DNA of 64,000 nucleotides from CANMUM01 sp965263365 (lineage in GTDB: Bacteria > Pseudomonadota > Alphaproteobacteria > Rhodobacterales > Rhodobacteraceae), in NCBI GenBank assembly GCA_965263365.1, contig OZ253672.1, forward strand, positions 992,001-1,056,000, given 5' to 3'. The notes under the pieces are model-generated. The model had not been told where the DNA came from. It did not search any database and saw nothing but the letters and a program-made list of their open reading frames with translations. The translations under genes and the position numbers were made by a program. Every line of letters starts with the position of its first letter. Position 1 is the stretch's first letter. Shown in pieces: positions 52,708 to 62,445 of this stretch.

Positions 52708-53261
52708 TGTATGTTTTTGCCTTGCTCGTTTTACTTGCCGTTTTTGGTTTTGCCCTATTTTCGCGGTATTCGCTGAATGACCTGGGAAAACCGATCCTCT
52801 TTTTTGTGGGCGCATTTTTGCTATTAATGATCATTGGCGGTCAACTGCAGAAATTTCAGTTCACCTCTCACGCAGATAATGGCGATTATGTGATGACGGT
52901 TCCAAAGGTGAATGCGAGTTATAGTTTGCCCGTAGAAATCAACGGCGCAAGCTATACCGGCTTGATCGATACTGGGGCGACAAGTATCGCCATCCCCTTT
53001 GAAATTGCCGAAAATGCCGGCCTTAATCCGAGCGACCTTAACTTCAACATTCCAATTTCAACGGCAAATGGCAACACGACCGCGGCCATCGCGACCCTCC
53101 CCGAATTGCGCCTTACCGATGATTTACTATTTCAAGATATAGTTATCAGCGTCGCACGCGAAGGTGATCTCGGTGTGATCCTTCTTGGGACAGATTTTTT
53201 AAAGCTAACTTCTCAGTATACGGTCAGTAGCGGTGTGATGGAACTTCGCTTCCCGCGCTAA
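52707..53261 (+). CDS. Membrane-anchored retropepsin-like aspartic protease (clan AA)
   Basis: A 184-aa protein with two N-terminal membrane helices (residues 1-50) and a periplasmic single-lobe aspartic protease domain: YTGLIDTGATSIAIPFEIAENAG holds the catalytic Asp in DTGA, with an ILLGTDFLKLTSQY C-terminal element. Such proteins act as homodimers. It is the TIGR02281-type family of alphaproteobacteria. Substrate unknown. Its stop overlaps the convergent holC stop by 4 bp. Confidence 0.9.
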   Translation: MYVFALLVLLAVFGFALFSRYSLNDLGKPILFFVGAFLLLMIIGGQLQKFQFTSHADNGDYVMTVPKVNASYSLPVEINGASYTGLIDTGATSIAIPFEIAENAGLNPSDLNFNIPISTANGNTTAAIATLPELRLTDDLLFQDIVISVAREGDLGVILLGTDFLKLTSQYTVSSGVMELRFPR

Positions 53262-53698
53262 CTCGGAACAACTTCAGCTTTTTTCTCCCATCCCCCCTGC
53301 TCGGTTTCTGCCCAGTAACTCAAAGTTTGATTGGACTCTCTGAGACGCTTCCAATCCTTGCGTCGCGATTCCACAACATCGAGATCAGCTGCATGGAAAA
53401 GATAACAAATCAAGCCATGATCGACCTGCTCAGGCAACTTGGAATCATCAATCACAAACAAAACATCCGCTTCTCCAATTTCGGCCGCAACGGTGATCCC
53501 TGAAATCGGATCAGACGCATGAAGCGAGTGAGGCAAAAATTCGTTATGAACCCAAAGCGCCTCCGAGACGGTTTGGGCATGCTCCTCATCGCGACACAAA
53601 ATATGAATAGATAAATCACGCCCTCGAACTTGCGCGGTTAAGCGCGCAACGCCAACCAAGCTCTCCGTGCGTGAAAATCTATAAAATCGCGTTTCCAT
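53258..53698 (-). CDS. holC: DNA polymerase III chi subunit
   Basis: A 146-aa HolC: TRFYRFSRTESLVGVARLTAQVRGRDLSIHILCRDEEHAQTVSEALWVHNEFLPHSL and CYLFHAADLDVVESRRKDWKRLRES match the chi subunit that bridges the clamp loader and SSB. Its ATG at 53698 overlaps the pepA stop by one base, the usual pepA-holC arrangement. Confidence 0.92.
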   Translation of the reverse strand: METRFYRFSRTESLVGVARLTAQVRGRDLSIHILCRDEEHAQTVSEALWVHNEFLPHSLHASDPISGITVAAEIGEADVLFVIDDSKLPEQVDHGLICYLFHAADLDVVESRRKDWKRLRESNQTLSYWAETEQGGWEKKAEVVPS

Positions 53699-55077
53699 TA
53701 ATTCGAATAGTGATCATCAATCAAACGTACAAGTGAACGCACGCCCCAACCCGACGCGCCGTTCGGCGCATAAGCATCGTCAGTTTTACGCAGAGCAACC
53801 CCCGCGATATCGAGATGAATCCAAGGCATACCCTCTTTTACGAAACGCTCCAAAAAGGCGGCCGCCGTCGATGCCCCGCCCCAGCGCCCTCCAATATTGC
53901 CAACATCTGCGAGCTTGGATTTTAACAGATCCGAATAATATGTCCCAATAGGCATATGCCAAGCGCCCTCCCCTTCATTCGCCGCGGCTGCAAGAAATTG
54001 GCTCACAAAAGCATCATCATTTCCAAATACACCCGCATTTTCATGACCGAGAGCTACAATAATTGCACCAGTCAAAGTCGCCAAATCAATAACAGCTTTC
54101 GGCTTAAATTCTTCTTGCCCATACCAAAGAATATCTGCGAGCACTAAGCGCCCTTCGGCGTCGGTGTTTAAAACTTCAACTGTATCTCCCTTGAGTGATT
54201 TCACAATATCACCTGGGCGCTGGGCATTGCCATCAGGCATGTTCTCGACAATCCCAATAATGCCGACAACATTTGCGCGCGTTTTACGCTTGGCGATTGC
54301 GTGCATTGTTCCGACAACCGTGGCCGCACCGCCCATATCCATTGTCATTTCTTCCATGCCCGCGGAAGGCTTGAGTGATATGCCGCCCGTATCAAAAACA
54401 ACCCCTTTCCCAACAAGAAGAAGCGGATCTCCCTCTCCGTTTTTCCATTTCATGATCGCAACGCGGCTTGGTGAGCGCGAGCCTTGTCCAACGGCGAGAA
54501 GCGTGCGCATTCCAATTTTGCTTAGATCGTCTTCATCGAGCACCTCAACCTCAACACCGATTTTGCTTAACTCTTGAGCGCGTTTTGCAAACTCCGTTGT
54601 TGTCAAAATATTGGCGGGTTCATGCACCAAATCACGCGTGAGATGCACGCCCTCCGCAAGCCCCATCAAAGATTGGATATCCGCCTCATCAGGGCAATTG
54701 ACCATTGTTAAATTTGGCAATGTCGTTTGCTCGCTTTTATAGGGATCAAAGGTATAATTTCTAAGCGCAAACCCAAAGGAAAATTGCGCGCTTTGCGCCC
54801 AAACGGCCACATCTTCTTTTGCGCGTGCGGCCAGCTTCGCACCAGCTTCTTTTGCGTCCTCAGCCGCCGCGCCAATATGTAATCGTTTCGCCGCTATTCC
54901 GACTGGAAACTCAATCGTGACCCATTGTTTGTTTTCTGCAAAAGCGTCACTTTTTTTCAATTTTGAAATCACACCATTTGTGGCGTGATCAAGCTGATCA
55001 TCATGATCACCACCCAAAACATAAGCGACCTCGGTCGTGCGTTTCAAAAATGTGTCGAATTCTTCGTTTGCCGTCAT
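53698..55077 (-). CDS. pepA: Leucyl aminopeptidase (M17)
   Basis: A 459-aa M17 enzyme: LLVGKGVVFDTGGISLKPS, MTMDMGGAATVVGTM, and the signature NTDAEGRLVLADIL with metal and active-site residues. A hexameric two-zinc exopeptidase that releases N-terminal Leu and similar residues. The divergent lptF gene starts 94 bp upstream. Co-transcribed with holC. Confidence 0.96.
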   Translation of the reverse strand: MTANEEFDTFLKRTTEVAYVLGGDHDDQLDHATNGVISKLKKSDAFAENKQWVTIEFPVGIAAKRLHIGAAAEDAKEAGAKLAARAKEDVAVWAQSAQFSFGFALRNYTFDPYKSEQTTLPNLTMVNCPDEADIQSLMGLAEGVHLTRDLVHEPANILTTTEFAKRAQELSKIGVEVEVLDEDDLSKIGMRTLLAVGQGSRSPSRVAIMKWKNGEGDPLLLVGKGVVFDTGGISLKPSAGMEEMTMDMGGAATVVGTMHAIAKRKTRANVVGIIGIVENMPDGNAQRPGDIVKSLKGDTVEVLNTDAEGRLVLADILWYGQEEFKPKAVIDLATLTGAIIVALGHENAGVFGNDDAFVSQFLAAAANEGEGAWHMPIGTYYSDLLKSKLADVGNIGGRWGGASTAAAFLERFVKEGMPWIHLDIAGVALRKTDDAYAPNGASGWGVRSLVRLIDDHYSN

Positions 55078-55171
55078 CTCATTTTTCCTTTTGATAGCAA
55101 GAATTTGTTACTCCAAAAAAGGGCTATTGACCATAGTCTCTCTTATGCTAATCCTTTCCGGAGGATACCAA

Positions 55172-56278
55172 ATGCTGCACAGTATTAATCAATATATATA
55201 CAAACAACTTTTCGGCGCGCTGTTTTTTGCTTTTTTGGCGCTCGGAGGTATGTTTTGGCTTGGTCAAATGGTTCCTTTTATTGACCAAATTATTTTACGC
55301 GGCGAATCGACCTTTACGTTTTTCTCTATCGTTATTTTGTTAATCCCTAAAGTAATCAAATTACTGCTTCCCATCGCAGCGCTCATTGGCACGATTTTTA
55401 CCATGAACCGTCTGGCGATTGAGGGGGAGCTAATGGCAATACACAACTCTGGACGCAACCCTCTCCAAATTCTAATTCCCGTTGGACTTTTTGGCCTGAC
55501 TGTATTTGCTGTCCATTTCATCATAGCCGTCTGGGGCTCACCGGCTTCAAGCTTTCTCATGAACCAACGGCTTTTTGAAATTCGGGATAATTATGCGCGA
55601 AATATCATTTCAGCAAAGCAATTTGTAAATCCCACGGACAATCTCTTTATTTTTGCTGAAGAAAGCACACTTGAGGGCGAAATGTTAAGTGTTTTTATTG
55701 ATGATCGCCGCGAAGAAGGATTTTCTCGAAATTACTATGCACAAAAGGCGGTGCTCATCCGTGATGGGAGCGTCTCCAAACTTGGGCTCATTGATGGACA
55801 ATATTTTGAACAAGCCAAAGAAGACAACCGACTATCGAGTGGACGTTTTGAACGACTTGAAATCGAAATTGATATCGCTGGCTTGAAAAAAACCACACAT
55901 ACACCCTTTCTCGATGAAGCCCCCTTTCGTTTTCTTTTGAAAGACCAAGCGACTTGGAATGAGGCGGGATATAAGTACTACGAAGAAAATCGACAATTGG
56001 GTGAGTGGATTGACCGCGTGAGCTACCCCCTCCTCTCTATTTTATTACCCTTAATCGGAACAATTGGCTTTTTGGGCGCCCCTCTCTCGCGCTATGGCTA
56101 CACACACATCATTTGGCCAAGCGCCACAATTGGGCTCGCATTTACGGCCTTTTACTTTGCACTGAATGGAATCATCTCGGGCAATCCATCACTGGTTTTT
56201 TTACCAATCCTACCAATTATCGTTTTAACGTTAGGTATAGTTTTTGTTGGGATTAGATTTCATGGTGAACAGTCGTGA
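55172..56278 (+). CDS. lptF: LPS export ABC transporter permease LptF
   Basis: The start is ATG 55172 with GGAGG 8 nt upstream; the longer frame to 55037 has no support and runs antisense to pepA. The 368-aa product has the LptF/LptG layout: helices near the N-terminus (INQYIYKQLFGALFFAFLALGGMFWLGQ), a large periplasmic beta-jellyroll (residues about 120-270) and C-terminal helices. It forms the LptB2FG complex, which pulls LPS from the inner membrane. Overlaps lptG by 4 bp. Confidence 0.93.
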   Translation: MLHSINQYIYKQLFGALFFAFLALGGMFWLGQMVPFIDQIILRGESTFTFFSIVILLIPKVIKLLLPIAALIGTIFTMNRLAIEGELMAIHNSGRNPLQILIPVGLFGLTVFAVHFIIAVWGSPASSFLMNQRLFEIRDNYARNIISAKQFVNPTDNLFIFAEESTLEGEMLSVFIDDRREEGFSRNYYAQKAVLIRDGSVSKLGLIDGQYFEQAKEDNRLSSGRFERLEIEIDIAGLKKTTHTPFLDEAPFRFLLKDQATWNEAGYKYYEENRQLGEWIDRVSYPLLSILLPLIGTIGFLGAPLSRYGYTHIIWPSATIGLAFTAFYFALNGIISGNPSLVFLPILPIIVLTLGIVFVGIRFHGEQS

Positions 56279-57357
56279 CTGCGTTTTGGTATTTGTTTCG
56301 CAATTATGCGCGTAGTTTCATTTCTGTTGCTCTTGTCATCGCAGCAATCGTAATCATTGTTGACGGCATTGATCAATACACAAGTATATCAGGTTATGAA
56401 GCGACCTTGACGCAGAAGATATTATTTGTCGTGATGCGTGTTCCTCAGATCATATATACTTTTTTCCCGCTTATTTTTTTGGTTGCATCATTGAGCTTTT
56501 TTTTAAATCTCTCACGAAATTCCGAACTCGTAGCTTTACGCGCTGCTGGCGTTTCCGCCGTTAAAATTGTCCTTGTACCTGTGATTGCAACCTTAGTTTT
56601 ATCGGCAATCATCTTAGGCCCCTACCATTTTGGAATGGTAAAATCTCGAATTGTCTCTAACAACCTCGAAGAGACGATTAAGGGCGTGCCTACACAAAAA
56701 ATTAGGACCGTGCGCGATGGAATGTGGGTCAAAGAAAATATAGATACCGAAACTCGCTTTATCCATGTTCCAAGGGTCAATTGGCGTACGAATGACATGT
56801 TTAATGTCGAGATTTATCGTTTCCGCGAAAATAATAAACTTGAACGCTTGTTGGCAAATAAAGCGATTTTGAAAGATAGCCAATGGCAACTCACCAATGT
56901 TCAAGTCGATCAAGTTGATTTGGATCAGGGACGGCAAGATTTGACAGAGATGACACTTGAATCCAATCTCAATTTCGAACAAATATTTGATGCTTATACC
57001 AATCCTCGCTACGTGACTTTATTTCAAATGCCGAAATTTATCAGCGGGCTTGCCAAAGACGGGTACGACGTCGCTAGTGTAAAAACATTATATTATTCGA
57101 CGCTGGCTTTGCCAATTTCATACGGATTGCTTTGTATCATTGGGGCGATTTTCGCACTTGCTCCGATGCGCGGCGGCGGCACAAGTTTAAGAGTGATCTT
57201 GGCGATTGCGTCTGGGCTGATTTACTATTTTTTAGGCAACCTAACCGATAGCCTTGCAAAAGCAGGTGAAATTCCAATTGTAATCGGAGTATTAGCTCTC
57301 CCATTGGCAGGATGCTTCTTTGCGATTAGCTTGCTTTTGCATCAAGAAGACGGTTAA
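56275..57357 (+). CDS. lptG: LPS export ABC transporter permease LptG
   Basis: A 360-aa partner permease starting at GTG 56275 (GTGA overlap with the lptF stop). The fold mirrors LptF: N-terminal helices, a periplasmic domain with EIYRFRENNKLERLLANKAIL, and C-terminal helices with GLLCIIGAIFALAPMRGGGTSLR. lptD follows 10 bp after its stop. Confidence 0.93.
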   Translation: MTAFWYLFRNYARSFISVALVIAAIVIIVDGIDQYTSISGYEATLTQKILFVVMRVPQIIYTFFPLIFLVASLSFFLNLSRNSELVALRAAGVSAVKIVLVPVIATLVLSAIILGPYHFGMVKSRIVSNNLEETIKGVPTQKIRTVRDGMWVKENIDTETRFIHVPRVNWRTNDMFNVEIYRFRENNKLERLLANKAILKDSQWQLTNVQVDQVDLDQGRQDLTEMTLESNLNFEQIFDAYTNPRYVTLFQMPKFISGLAKDGYDVASVKTLYYSTLALPISYGLLCIIGAIFALAPMRGGGTSLRVILAIASGLIYYFLGNLTDSLAKAGEIPIVIGVLALPLAGCFFAISLLLHQEDG

Positions 57358-57367
57358 AGGGCAAAAC

Positions 57368-59488
57368 ATGAATATTGCTTTCAAACCGCTATACATATTT
57401 ACCACGTTGCTCACTATGTCGGCTTTAGTGAGTGGATATGCGCAAAATACCGATTTTGTTGCTGATGAACTCATTTATGACACCAATCAAGAAACAGTCG
57501 TTGTTTTAGGAAATGTCGAAATTTCCAATTCGCAAGGCTATTTTTATGTTGAAAAATTAACTTATGATATAGAAACTGGTCGCATCAAGATTGACGGCGG
57601 TGTTAAGGGCGTTCTGGCGACTGGCGAGCCTATAATTGGTGACTTCGCTATCCTTAATCAAGAAGATAGATTGCTTATCATCGAGGGTGCACGGATTTTG
57701 CTTGAAAACGAAATGCAAATTGCTGCTCAACGCGTTCGATTGCAAGACGATATCACAATCGGAGAACATGTTGTGGCTTCAACTTGTCACATTTGTAGGC
57801 AAGATGAAGAGCCTCTTTGGAAAGTGAGCGCAAGTCAAGTTTACCGGGACGAGACAGCACAAAAAATCTATTTTAAAGACGCACGTTTTTCACTTTTAGG
57901 CTTGAACTTAGGTTTTTTACCGAACTTCCGCATTCCCGACATTGGCGTAGACCGGATGTCTGGATTTTTATCACCTCAATTTGAATTTTCAAATCTTTCC
58001 ATTACAGGGATAAGAATTCCTTACTATCAAACTCTCGGTGATCACTCAGATATCACCATTACACCCTATTGGACCGCCGCGGGTGCCTTTAACCTCGAAA
58101 ATGAATTCAGGTGGAAAATACCTGGCGGAGAACTGGATGTTGAAGCCGTCTATTCGATTTCCGATGGGATTGGCGAATATGGACGATTCATGATTACGCC
58201 GACGTTAGAAATGGAGCTTTGGGAAAATTGGGATTTTGAGACTCAGTTTCAATTTTCATCAGATTATGATTTCTCTCCTTATTTTGGATATACAAATCCA
58301 GATAAGAATTATGCATCACTATCATATACATCTAACAACTCTCACTTTTTAGCCGAGCTAATTGATTATCGTCCAAAAACAGAAGCTGGGGTCCTTGATG
58401 ACCGAATAAAAGTTCTTCCCCATATTCGTTGGGAATATCTCCGCACCGCCTTCGAAAACTCTCAACACAAGACCCTCCTTGATGTATTGGTTCTCGATAA
58501 AAACGGCGATGAAGTTACAGCCCGGTTAACGGCGCAAACCCAATACACATTTTCAGATATTTATTTTGACTCTCTCCTTACGAAACTAGGTGTTGGCGCA
58601 ATTGGGCAATATTATCACCTTAGAGACAACGTGAATGATAGCACCGATGAGGCGCGTAGATTTGCGCCCTATGTATTCGCAGATTTTTCGCTTCCTCTTA
58701 GCCGATCGATTAATAGCGACTACGAACTGATTACGCCAAGGGTTCAATTTGTTTGGAGCGAAAATTCTGAATCTGGTGCGGAAATTCCGAATAACGACTC
58801 ACCATTTTTTGAAAATGACTATGCCTCTCTCTTTAGTATTAACCGATTTTCGGGATTAGATCGAATTGAACAAGGGCGCCGTATTAATCTTGGTGTATCC
58901 TATTCCCGACAGTTAGAAAGTGGGTCAAAATTTGAGTTTGGGTTTGGTCGCGTGATTCGATTTGATGAGGACGACAATTCCAGCAATTTACAGGATATTT
59001 CAACATATTCAGACGATTGGGTTGGCTATGTTGACTGGCAAAGCAATAATGAATGGTCACTTTATGGACGTGGAACTTGGAATGATAATTATGAACTCAC
59101 ACGTGCAGATGCTGGAATCGAATACTCAAGCGAAAACCTAAGCTACACGCTGAGTGGGGTTCATCTTTCGGCGGAGCCGCTTTTGGGCTTTAACACACCA
59201 CGTTCAGAAATTAACTTTGAAGGTGAATATCGAATTTCAGACCATTGGCTGACAGAAGTAAGTTGGAAACATGATCTTGAAAACCAAACTCTGTTTGAAA
59301 CAGAAATTGGACTGACTTATGGCAACGAGTGTATCGAAGTCGCGGGTTTATTTTCACGAGACTTTAACCGTGGCGAAGGAATTGAGTCTGAAACCAAGCT
59401 AAATGTGACCGTGACACTCATCGGGCTTGGTGGTACAGCTAAAAAAGATTGGCCAAGGCGCCAGTGCAGTAATTTTGGAGGAATTTAA
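57368..59488 (+). CDS. lptD: LPS-assembly protein LptD
   Basis: The start is ATG 57368, giving 706 aa; MNIAFKPLYIFTTLLTMSALVSGYAQ is a signal peptide. The N-terminal OstA beta-jellyroll (NTDFVADELIYDTNQETVVVLGNVEIS) receives LPS from LptA, then STCHICRQDEEPLW begins the 26-strand barrel region that inserts LPS in the outer leaflet with LptE. Cys pairs are present in CHIC and late in the protein (NECIEVAG, RRQCSNFGG), suiting the interdomain disulfides. surA begins 1 bp beyond the stop. Confidence 0.95.
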   Translation: MNIAFKPLYIFTTLLTMSALVSGYAQNTDFVADELIYDTNQETVVVLGNVEISNSQGYFYVEKLTYDIETGRIKIDGGVKGVLATGEPIIGDFAILNQEDRLLIIEGARILLENEMQIAAQRVRLQDDITIGEHVVASTCHICRQDEEPLWKVSASQVYRDETAQKIYFKDARFSLLGLNLGFLPNFRIPDIGVDRMSGFLSPQFEFSNLSITGIRIPYYQTLGDHSDITITPYWTAAGAFNLENEFRWKIPGGELDVEAVYSISDGIGEYGRFMITPTLEMELWENWDFETQFQFSSDYDFSPYFGYTNPDKNYASLSYTSNNSHFLAELIDYRPKTEAGVLDDRIKVLPHIRWEYLRTAFENSQHKTLLDVLVLDKNGDEVTARLTAQTQYTFSDIYFDSLLTKLGVGAIGQYYHLRDNVNDSTDEARRFAPYVFADFSLPLSRSINSDYELITPRVQFVWSENSESGAEIPNNDSPFFENDYASLFSINRFSGLDRIEQGRRINLGVSYSRQLESGSKFEFGFGRVIRFDEDDNSSNLQDISTYSDDWVGYVDWQSNNEWSLYGRGTWNDNYELTRADAGIEYSSENLSYTLSGVHLSAEPLLGFNTPRSEINFEGEYRISDHWLTEVSWKHDLENQTLFETEIGLTYGNECIEVAGLFSRDFNRGEGIESETKLNVTVTLIGLGGTAKKDWPRRQCSNFGGI

Positions 59489-59489
59489 T

Positions 59490-60656
59490 ATGTTCGAACG
59501 AAAAACAACTCTCTTCATTTCGTTTATCATTTCTTTTGCTTGGAGTACAGTTTTTGCACAAAACTTCAATCCTGCGTACCGTGTGAATTCCCAGGTCATT
59601 ACGTATTACGAAATTGAACAAATGACACGCCTCCAGCGTTTCTTTGGTACGCCTGAGGGAAGTGCTCATTCTAAGGCTGAAACTTTTCTAATTAATGACC
59701 GGGTTTTGCGCTCAACACTCGGTGATTTTTTAGATCAAATTGATGCGAATATGGTCAAAAATGCTGTCAACAGGCTTGCGGGCGACCAAGGCGCAGACGC
59801 GTTGTATTCGGCTGCTGCAGAAGCCAATATTGATCGTTCTACAATTGATAACTATGCAACAGCTCAAATTCTACGTCGCACCTATGCACAATCTTCGGGT
59901 ATTGATCCAAGCGTACAATCCGAACGAACAGCCCAAAGAATTTACGCAATTCCCGATCAAGTCACGCAAACTGTTTCAATTTCGGAAATGGTCATTCCCT
60001 TCGCAGAGTATGGCGGCGTCACTCCGACGCGATTTGAAGTCAATAAAATTTTGGATCGCTTACGCCAAGGGGAAAGCTTTGCGAGCATTGCCCGCGAAAA
60101 ATCACGAGCGCCGACGGCTTCCAATGGCGGTCAGTTGCGTCAAATTCCTGCAGAAGGATTAAACCCTCAATTGCAAGGTCTCATTAGCGGTCTGGCTCCA
60201 GGGCAAGTTTCAGACAAAATTGAAACTTCAGGCGCAATTGTTCTTATTCGTTTCAATGGCTATGGTGAAATTCGCACTTCATTGCCACGCACTGATATTG
60301 TTTCTTATGTTGAACTCAACGCAGGCAGCCAAGCCCAAGCTCAGCAATTAAAAAACCAGATCCGAAATTGTGCACAGGCAGAGGACTATATTGGATCATT
60401 AGCCGGCTCTAAGAAAGTTGAAGATGTATCGACCAGCTCCCTTTCAAATGATCTTTTACTTCAAATAAATCGCATGGAATCGGGTACAAGCCAAATCAAT
60501 GGCAATCGAATTTTATTCTTGTGTACGCGCGGTGTCGAAGTCCCAGAACAATTCCAAGAAGCCGTGAACGCGCGCGCCACCAATGAAGTTCTTGATTCGA
60601 AGGTCGATGGTCTGCTTGCACAACTTCGGGCATCGGCTTCAATCATTAAATATTAA
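59490..60656 (+). CDS. surA: SurA-type periplasmic peptidyl-prolyl isomerase/chaperone
   Basis: The start is ATG 59490 with GGAGGA, not the longer frame from 59427 that overlaps lptD. The 388-aa product has a signal peptide (TTLFISFIISFAWSTVFAQ), a SurA N-domain (PAYRVNSQVITYYEIEQMTRLQ), a parvulin domain (EVNKILDRLRQGESFASIAREKS, NGGQLRQIP) and a C-terminal arm. It escorts outer membrane proteins, including LptD, to the BAM complex, which explains the operon position. Confidence 0.92.
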   Translation: MFERKTTLFISFIISFAWSTVFAQNFNPAYRVNSQVITYYEIEQMTRLQRFFGTPEGSAHSKAETFLINDRVLRSTLGDFLDQIDANMVKNAVNRLAGDQGADALYSAAAEANIDRSTIDNYATAQILRRTYAQSSGIDPSVQSERTAQRIYAIPDQVTQTVSISEMVIPFAEYGGVTPTRFEVNKILDRLRQGESFASIAREKSRAPTASNGGQLRQIPAEGLNPQLQGLISGLAPGQVSDKIETSGAIVLIRFNGYGEIRTSLPRTDIVSYVELNAGSQAQAQQLKNQIRNCAQAEDYIGSLAGSKKVEDVSTSSLSNDLLLQINRMESGTSQINGNRILFLCTRGVEVPEQFQEAVNARATNEVLDSKVDGLLAQLRASASIIKY

Positions 60657-61597
60657 TGAGAAAACCTATCGCAATCACTTTGGGCGATCCTGCTGGAATC
60701 GGACCTGAAATTTGTCAAAAGCTCTCAATTGAGCGTGCGTCAGATGACATTTTGTTTGTTGGTGATGCGCGCATCTTGGACTTGCCGCGAATCCACTCTA
60801 TCGACGATTTTAGTGGAGGGGCTGCCATTCTTCATCGCCCCTGCACATCGGCACCTCAACCGGGCAAGGCCAATCCTGAAAATGCGAAAAACGTGATTGC
60901 TTGGATTGAAGAAGCGGCGCAATTGGCAAAATCCCAAAAGATCGCCGCAATAGTTACTGCGCCCATCAATAAGAATGTTCTGATTTCTGGCGCAGCATTT
61001 CCCTTTCCTGGGCACACGGAGTTTCTCGAAAACATCGACAATTGCAAGCAAGCGATTATGATGTTGACTTGCGATGAGCTGAGCGTGATTCCGACAACCA
61101 TTCATTGCGCACTCCAAGATGTCCCAAAGCTTCTGACCCCGCAATTACTTGAAAGAACCATTAGAACCGCGCATGATTCATTGCAAAAAATTAACGGAAT
61201 TCCACCTCGAATAGCAGTCGCTGGCCTCAATCCTCACGCGGGTGAAAATGGAAAAATCGGACAAGAGGAACGCGAATGGATTAATGATCTTATTTTAAAA
61301 CTTAAAGAGGACGCGATTCAACTCGAAGGCCCCTTGCCCGCGGACACGATGTTTCATCCCCCGGCGCGCGCAAAATATGATGTCGCGGTTTGCATGTACC
61401 ACGATCAAGCCCTTATCCCAATTAAAACCATCGCATTTGACAAGGGCGTGAACGTGACTTTGGGTATGAGCTTTTTGCGCACTTCACCTGATCATGGGAC
61501 GGCTTTTGATATTGCAGGCAAAGGTCTTGTCAATCCAAGCTCGATGATCGCAGCCTATGACTATGCCAAGAAATACGCGGTTAAATTCAATGATTGA
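60656..61597 (+). CDS. pdxA: 4-hydroxythreonine-4-phosphate dehydrogenase
   Basis: A 313-aa enzyme: ITLGDPAGIGPEICQKLS, IVTAPINKNVLISGAAFPFPGHTEFLE (metal His), VAGLNPHAGENGKIGQEE and VCMYHDQALIPIKTIAFDKGVNVTLGMSFLRTSPDHGTAFDIAGKG. It makes the PLP precursor with NAD. ATG shares a base with the surA stop, and it overlaps rsmA by 8 bp. Confidence 0.97.
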   Translation: MRKPIAITLGDPAGIGPEICQKLSIERASDDILFVGDARILDLPRIHSIDDFSGGAAILHRPCTSAPQPGKANPENAKNVIAWIEEAAQLAKSQKIAAIVTAPINKNVLISGAAFPFPGHTEFLENIDNCKQAIMMLTCDELSVIPTTIHCALQDVPKLLTPQLLERTIRTAHDSLQKINGIPPRIAVAGLNPHAGENGKIGQEEREWINDLILKLKEDAIQLEGPLPADTMFHPPARAKYDVAVCMYHDQALIPIKTIAFDKGVNVTLGMSFLRTSPDHGTAFDIAGKGLVNPSSMIAAYDYAKKYAVKFND

Positions 61598-62414
61598 TAA
61601 CCTTTCCCCTCTGCGTGATGTCATCAATAAACACCGGCTTTCTGCGAAAAAAAATTTAGGTCAGAATTTTCTACTCGATCTTAACATCACTGGAAAAATT
61701 GCGCGTCTGGCAGGCACTCTCGACGATCACACGATCGTCGAAATTGGGCCAGGCCCTGGAGGACTTACCCGCGCACTCCTCGCAAATAATGCAAAAAAGG
61801 TCATCGCATTTGAAAAGGATGAAAGAACACGTCCCGCCCTTAATGAAATTTCAGAGGCTTATGAAGGGCGTCTTGACGTCCAATTTCAAGACGCATTGAA
61901 TTCCGACATCTTTGATGGGATCGAACAGCCTATTCGCATTGTAGCTAATCTTCCTTATAATATCGGAACTGAGCTGCTTGTACGGTGGCTTACACAAGCT
62001 TGGCGACCGCGCTGGGCTTCATTGACATTGATGTTTCAACACGAGGTTGCGGAACGAATAACTGCAAAGCAAGGCGATAAACATTGGGGTCGATTGGCAA
62101 TACTCGCAAATTGGCGTTCTCGATCTGAAATCGTTTATAAACTACCACCAACAGCTTTTTTTCCGCCCCCTAAAGTGAACTCAGCCGTTGTCAATATTGT
62201 TCCCACCAACCCTAAAATTGATGTGGAACTCAATGAACTTGAAACCCTCACCAAACACGCATTTGGCCAACGAAGAAAAATGTTGCGCGCATCTCTTAAA
62301 TCGCTCGCACCTGATGCAGAGAAACGAATAAAGTCCGCAGGAATTGACCCAACCCGACGCGCTGAAACAGTTAGCATTGAAGAATTTGGGGAACTCGTCA
62401 AAGCCTTTAGATGA
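61590..62414 (+). CDS. rsmA: 16S rRNA (A1518/A1519) dimethyltransferase RsmA
   Basis: The start is ATG 61590 (MIDNLSPLRDVINKHRLSAKKNLGQNFLLD); the upstream frame inside pdxA is not RsmA-like. 274 aa. SAM-binding IVEIGPGPGGLTRALL, the catalytic NLPYNIGTELLVRW and the C-terminal helix domain (FGQRRKMLRASLKSL) are all present. It dimethylates two adenines near the 3' end of 16S rRNA. Last gene of the lptF-rsmA block. Confidence 0.96.
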   Translation: MIDNLSPLRDVINKHRLSAKKNLGQNFLLDLNITGKIARLAGTLDDHTIVEIGPGPGGLTRALLANNAKKVIAFEKDERTRPALNEISEAYEGRLDVQFQDALNSDIFDGIEQPIRIVANLPYNIGTELLVRWLTQAWRPRWASLTLMFQHEVAERITAKQGDKHWGRLAILANWRSRSEIVYKLPPTAFFPPPKVNSAVVNIVPTNPKIDVELNELETLTKHAFGQRRKMLRASLKSLAPDAEKRIKSAGIDPTRRAETVSIEEFGELVKAFR

Positions 62415-62445
62415 GGTTTTAAACCCATTAAAACTTGAGAACAAA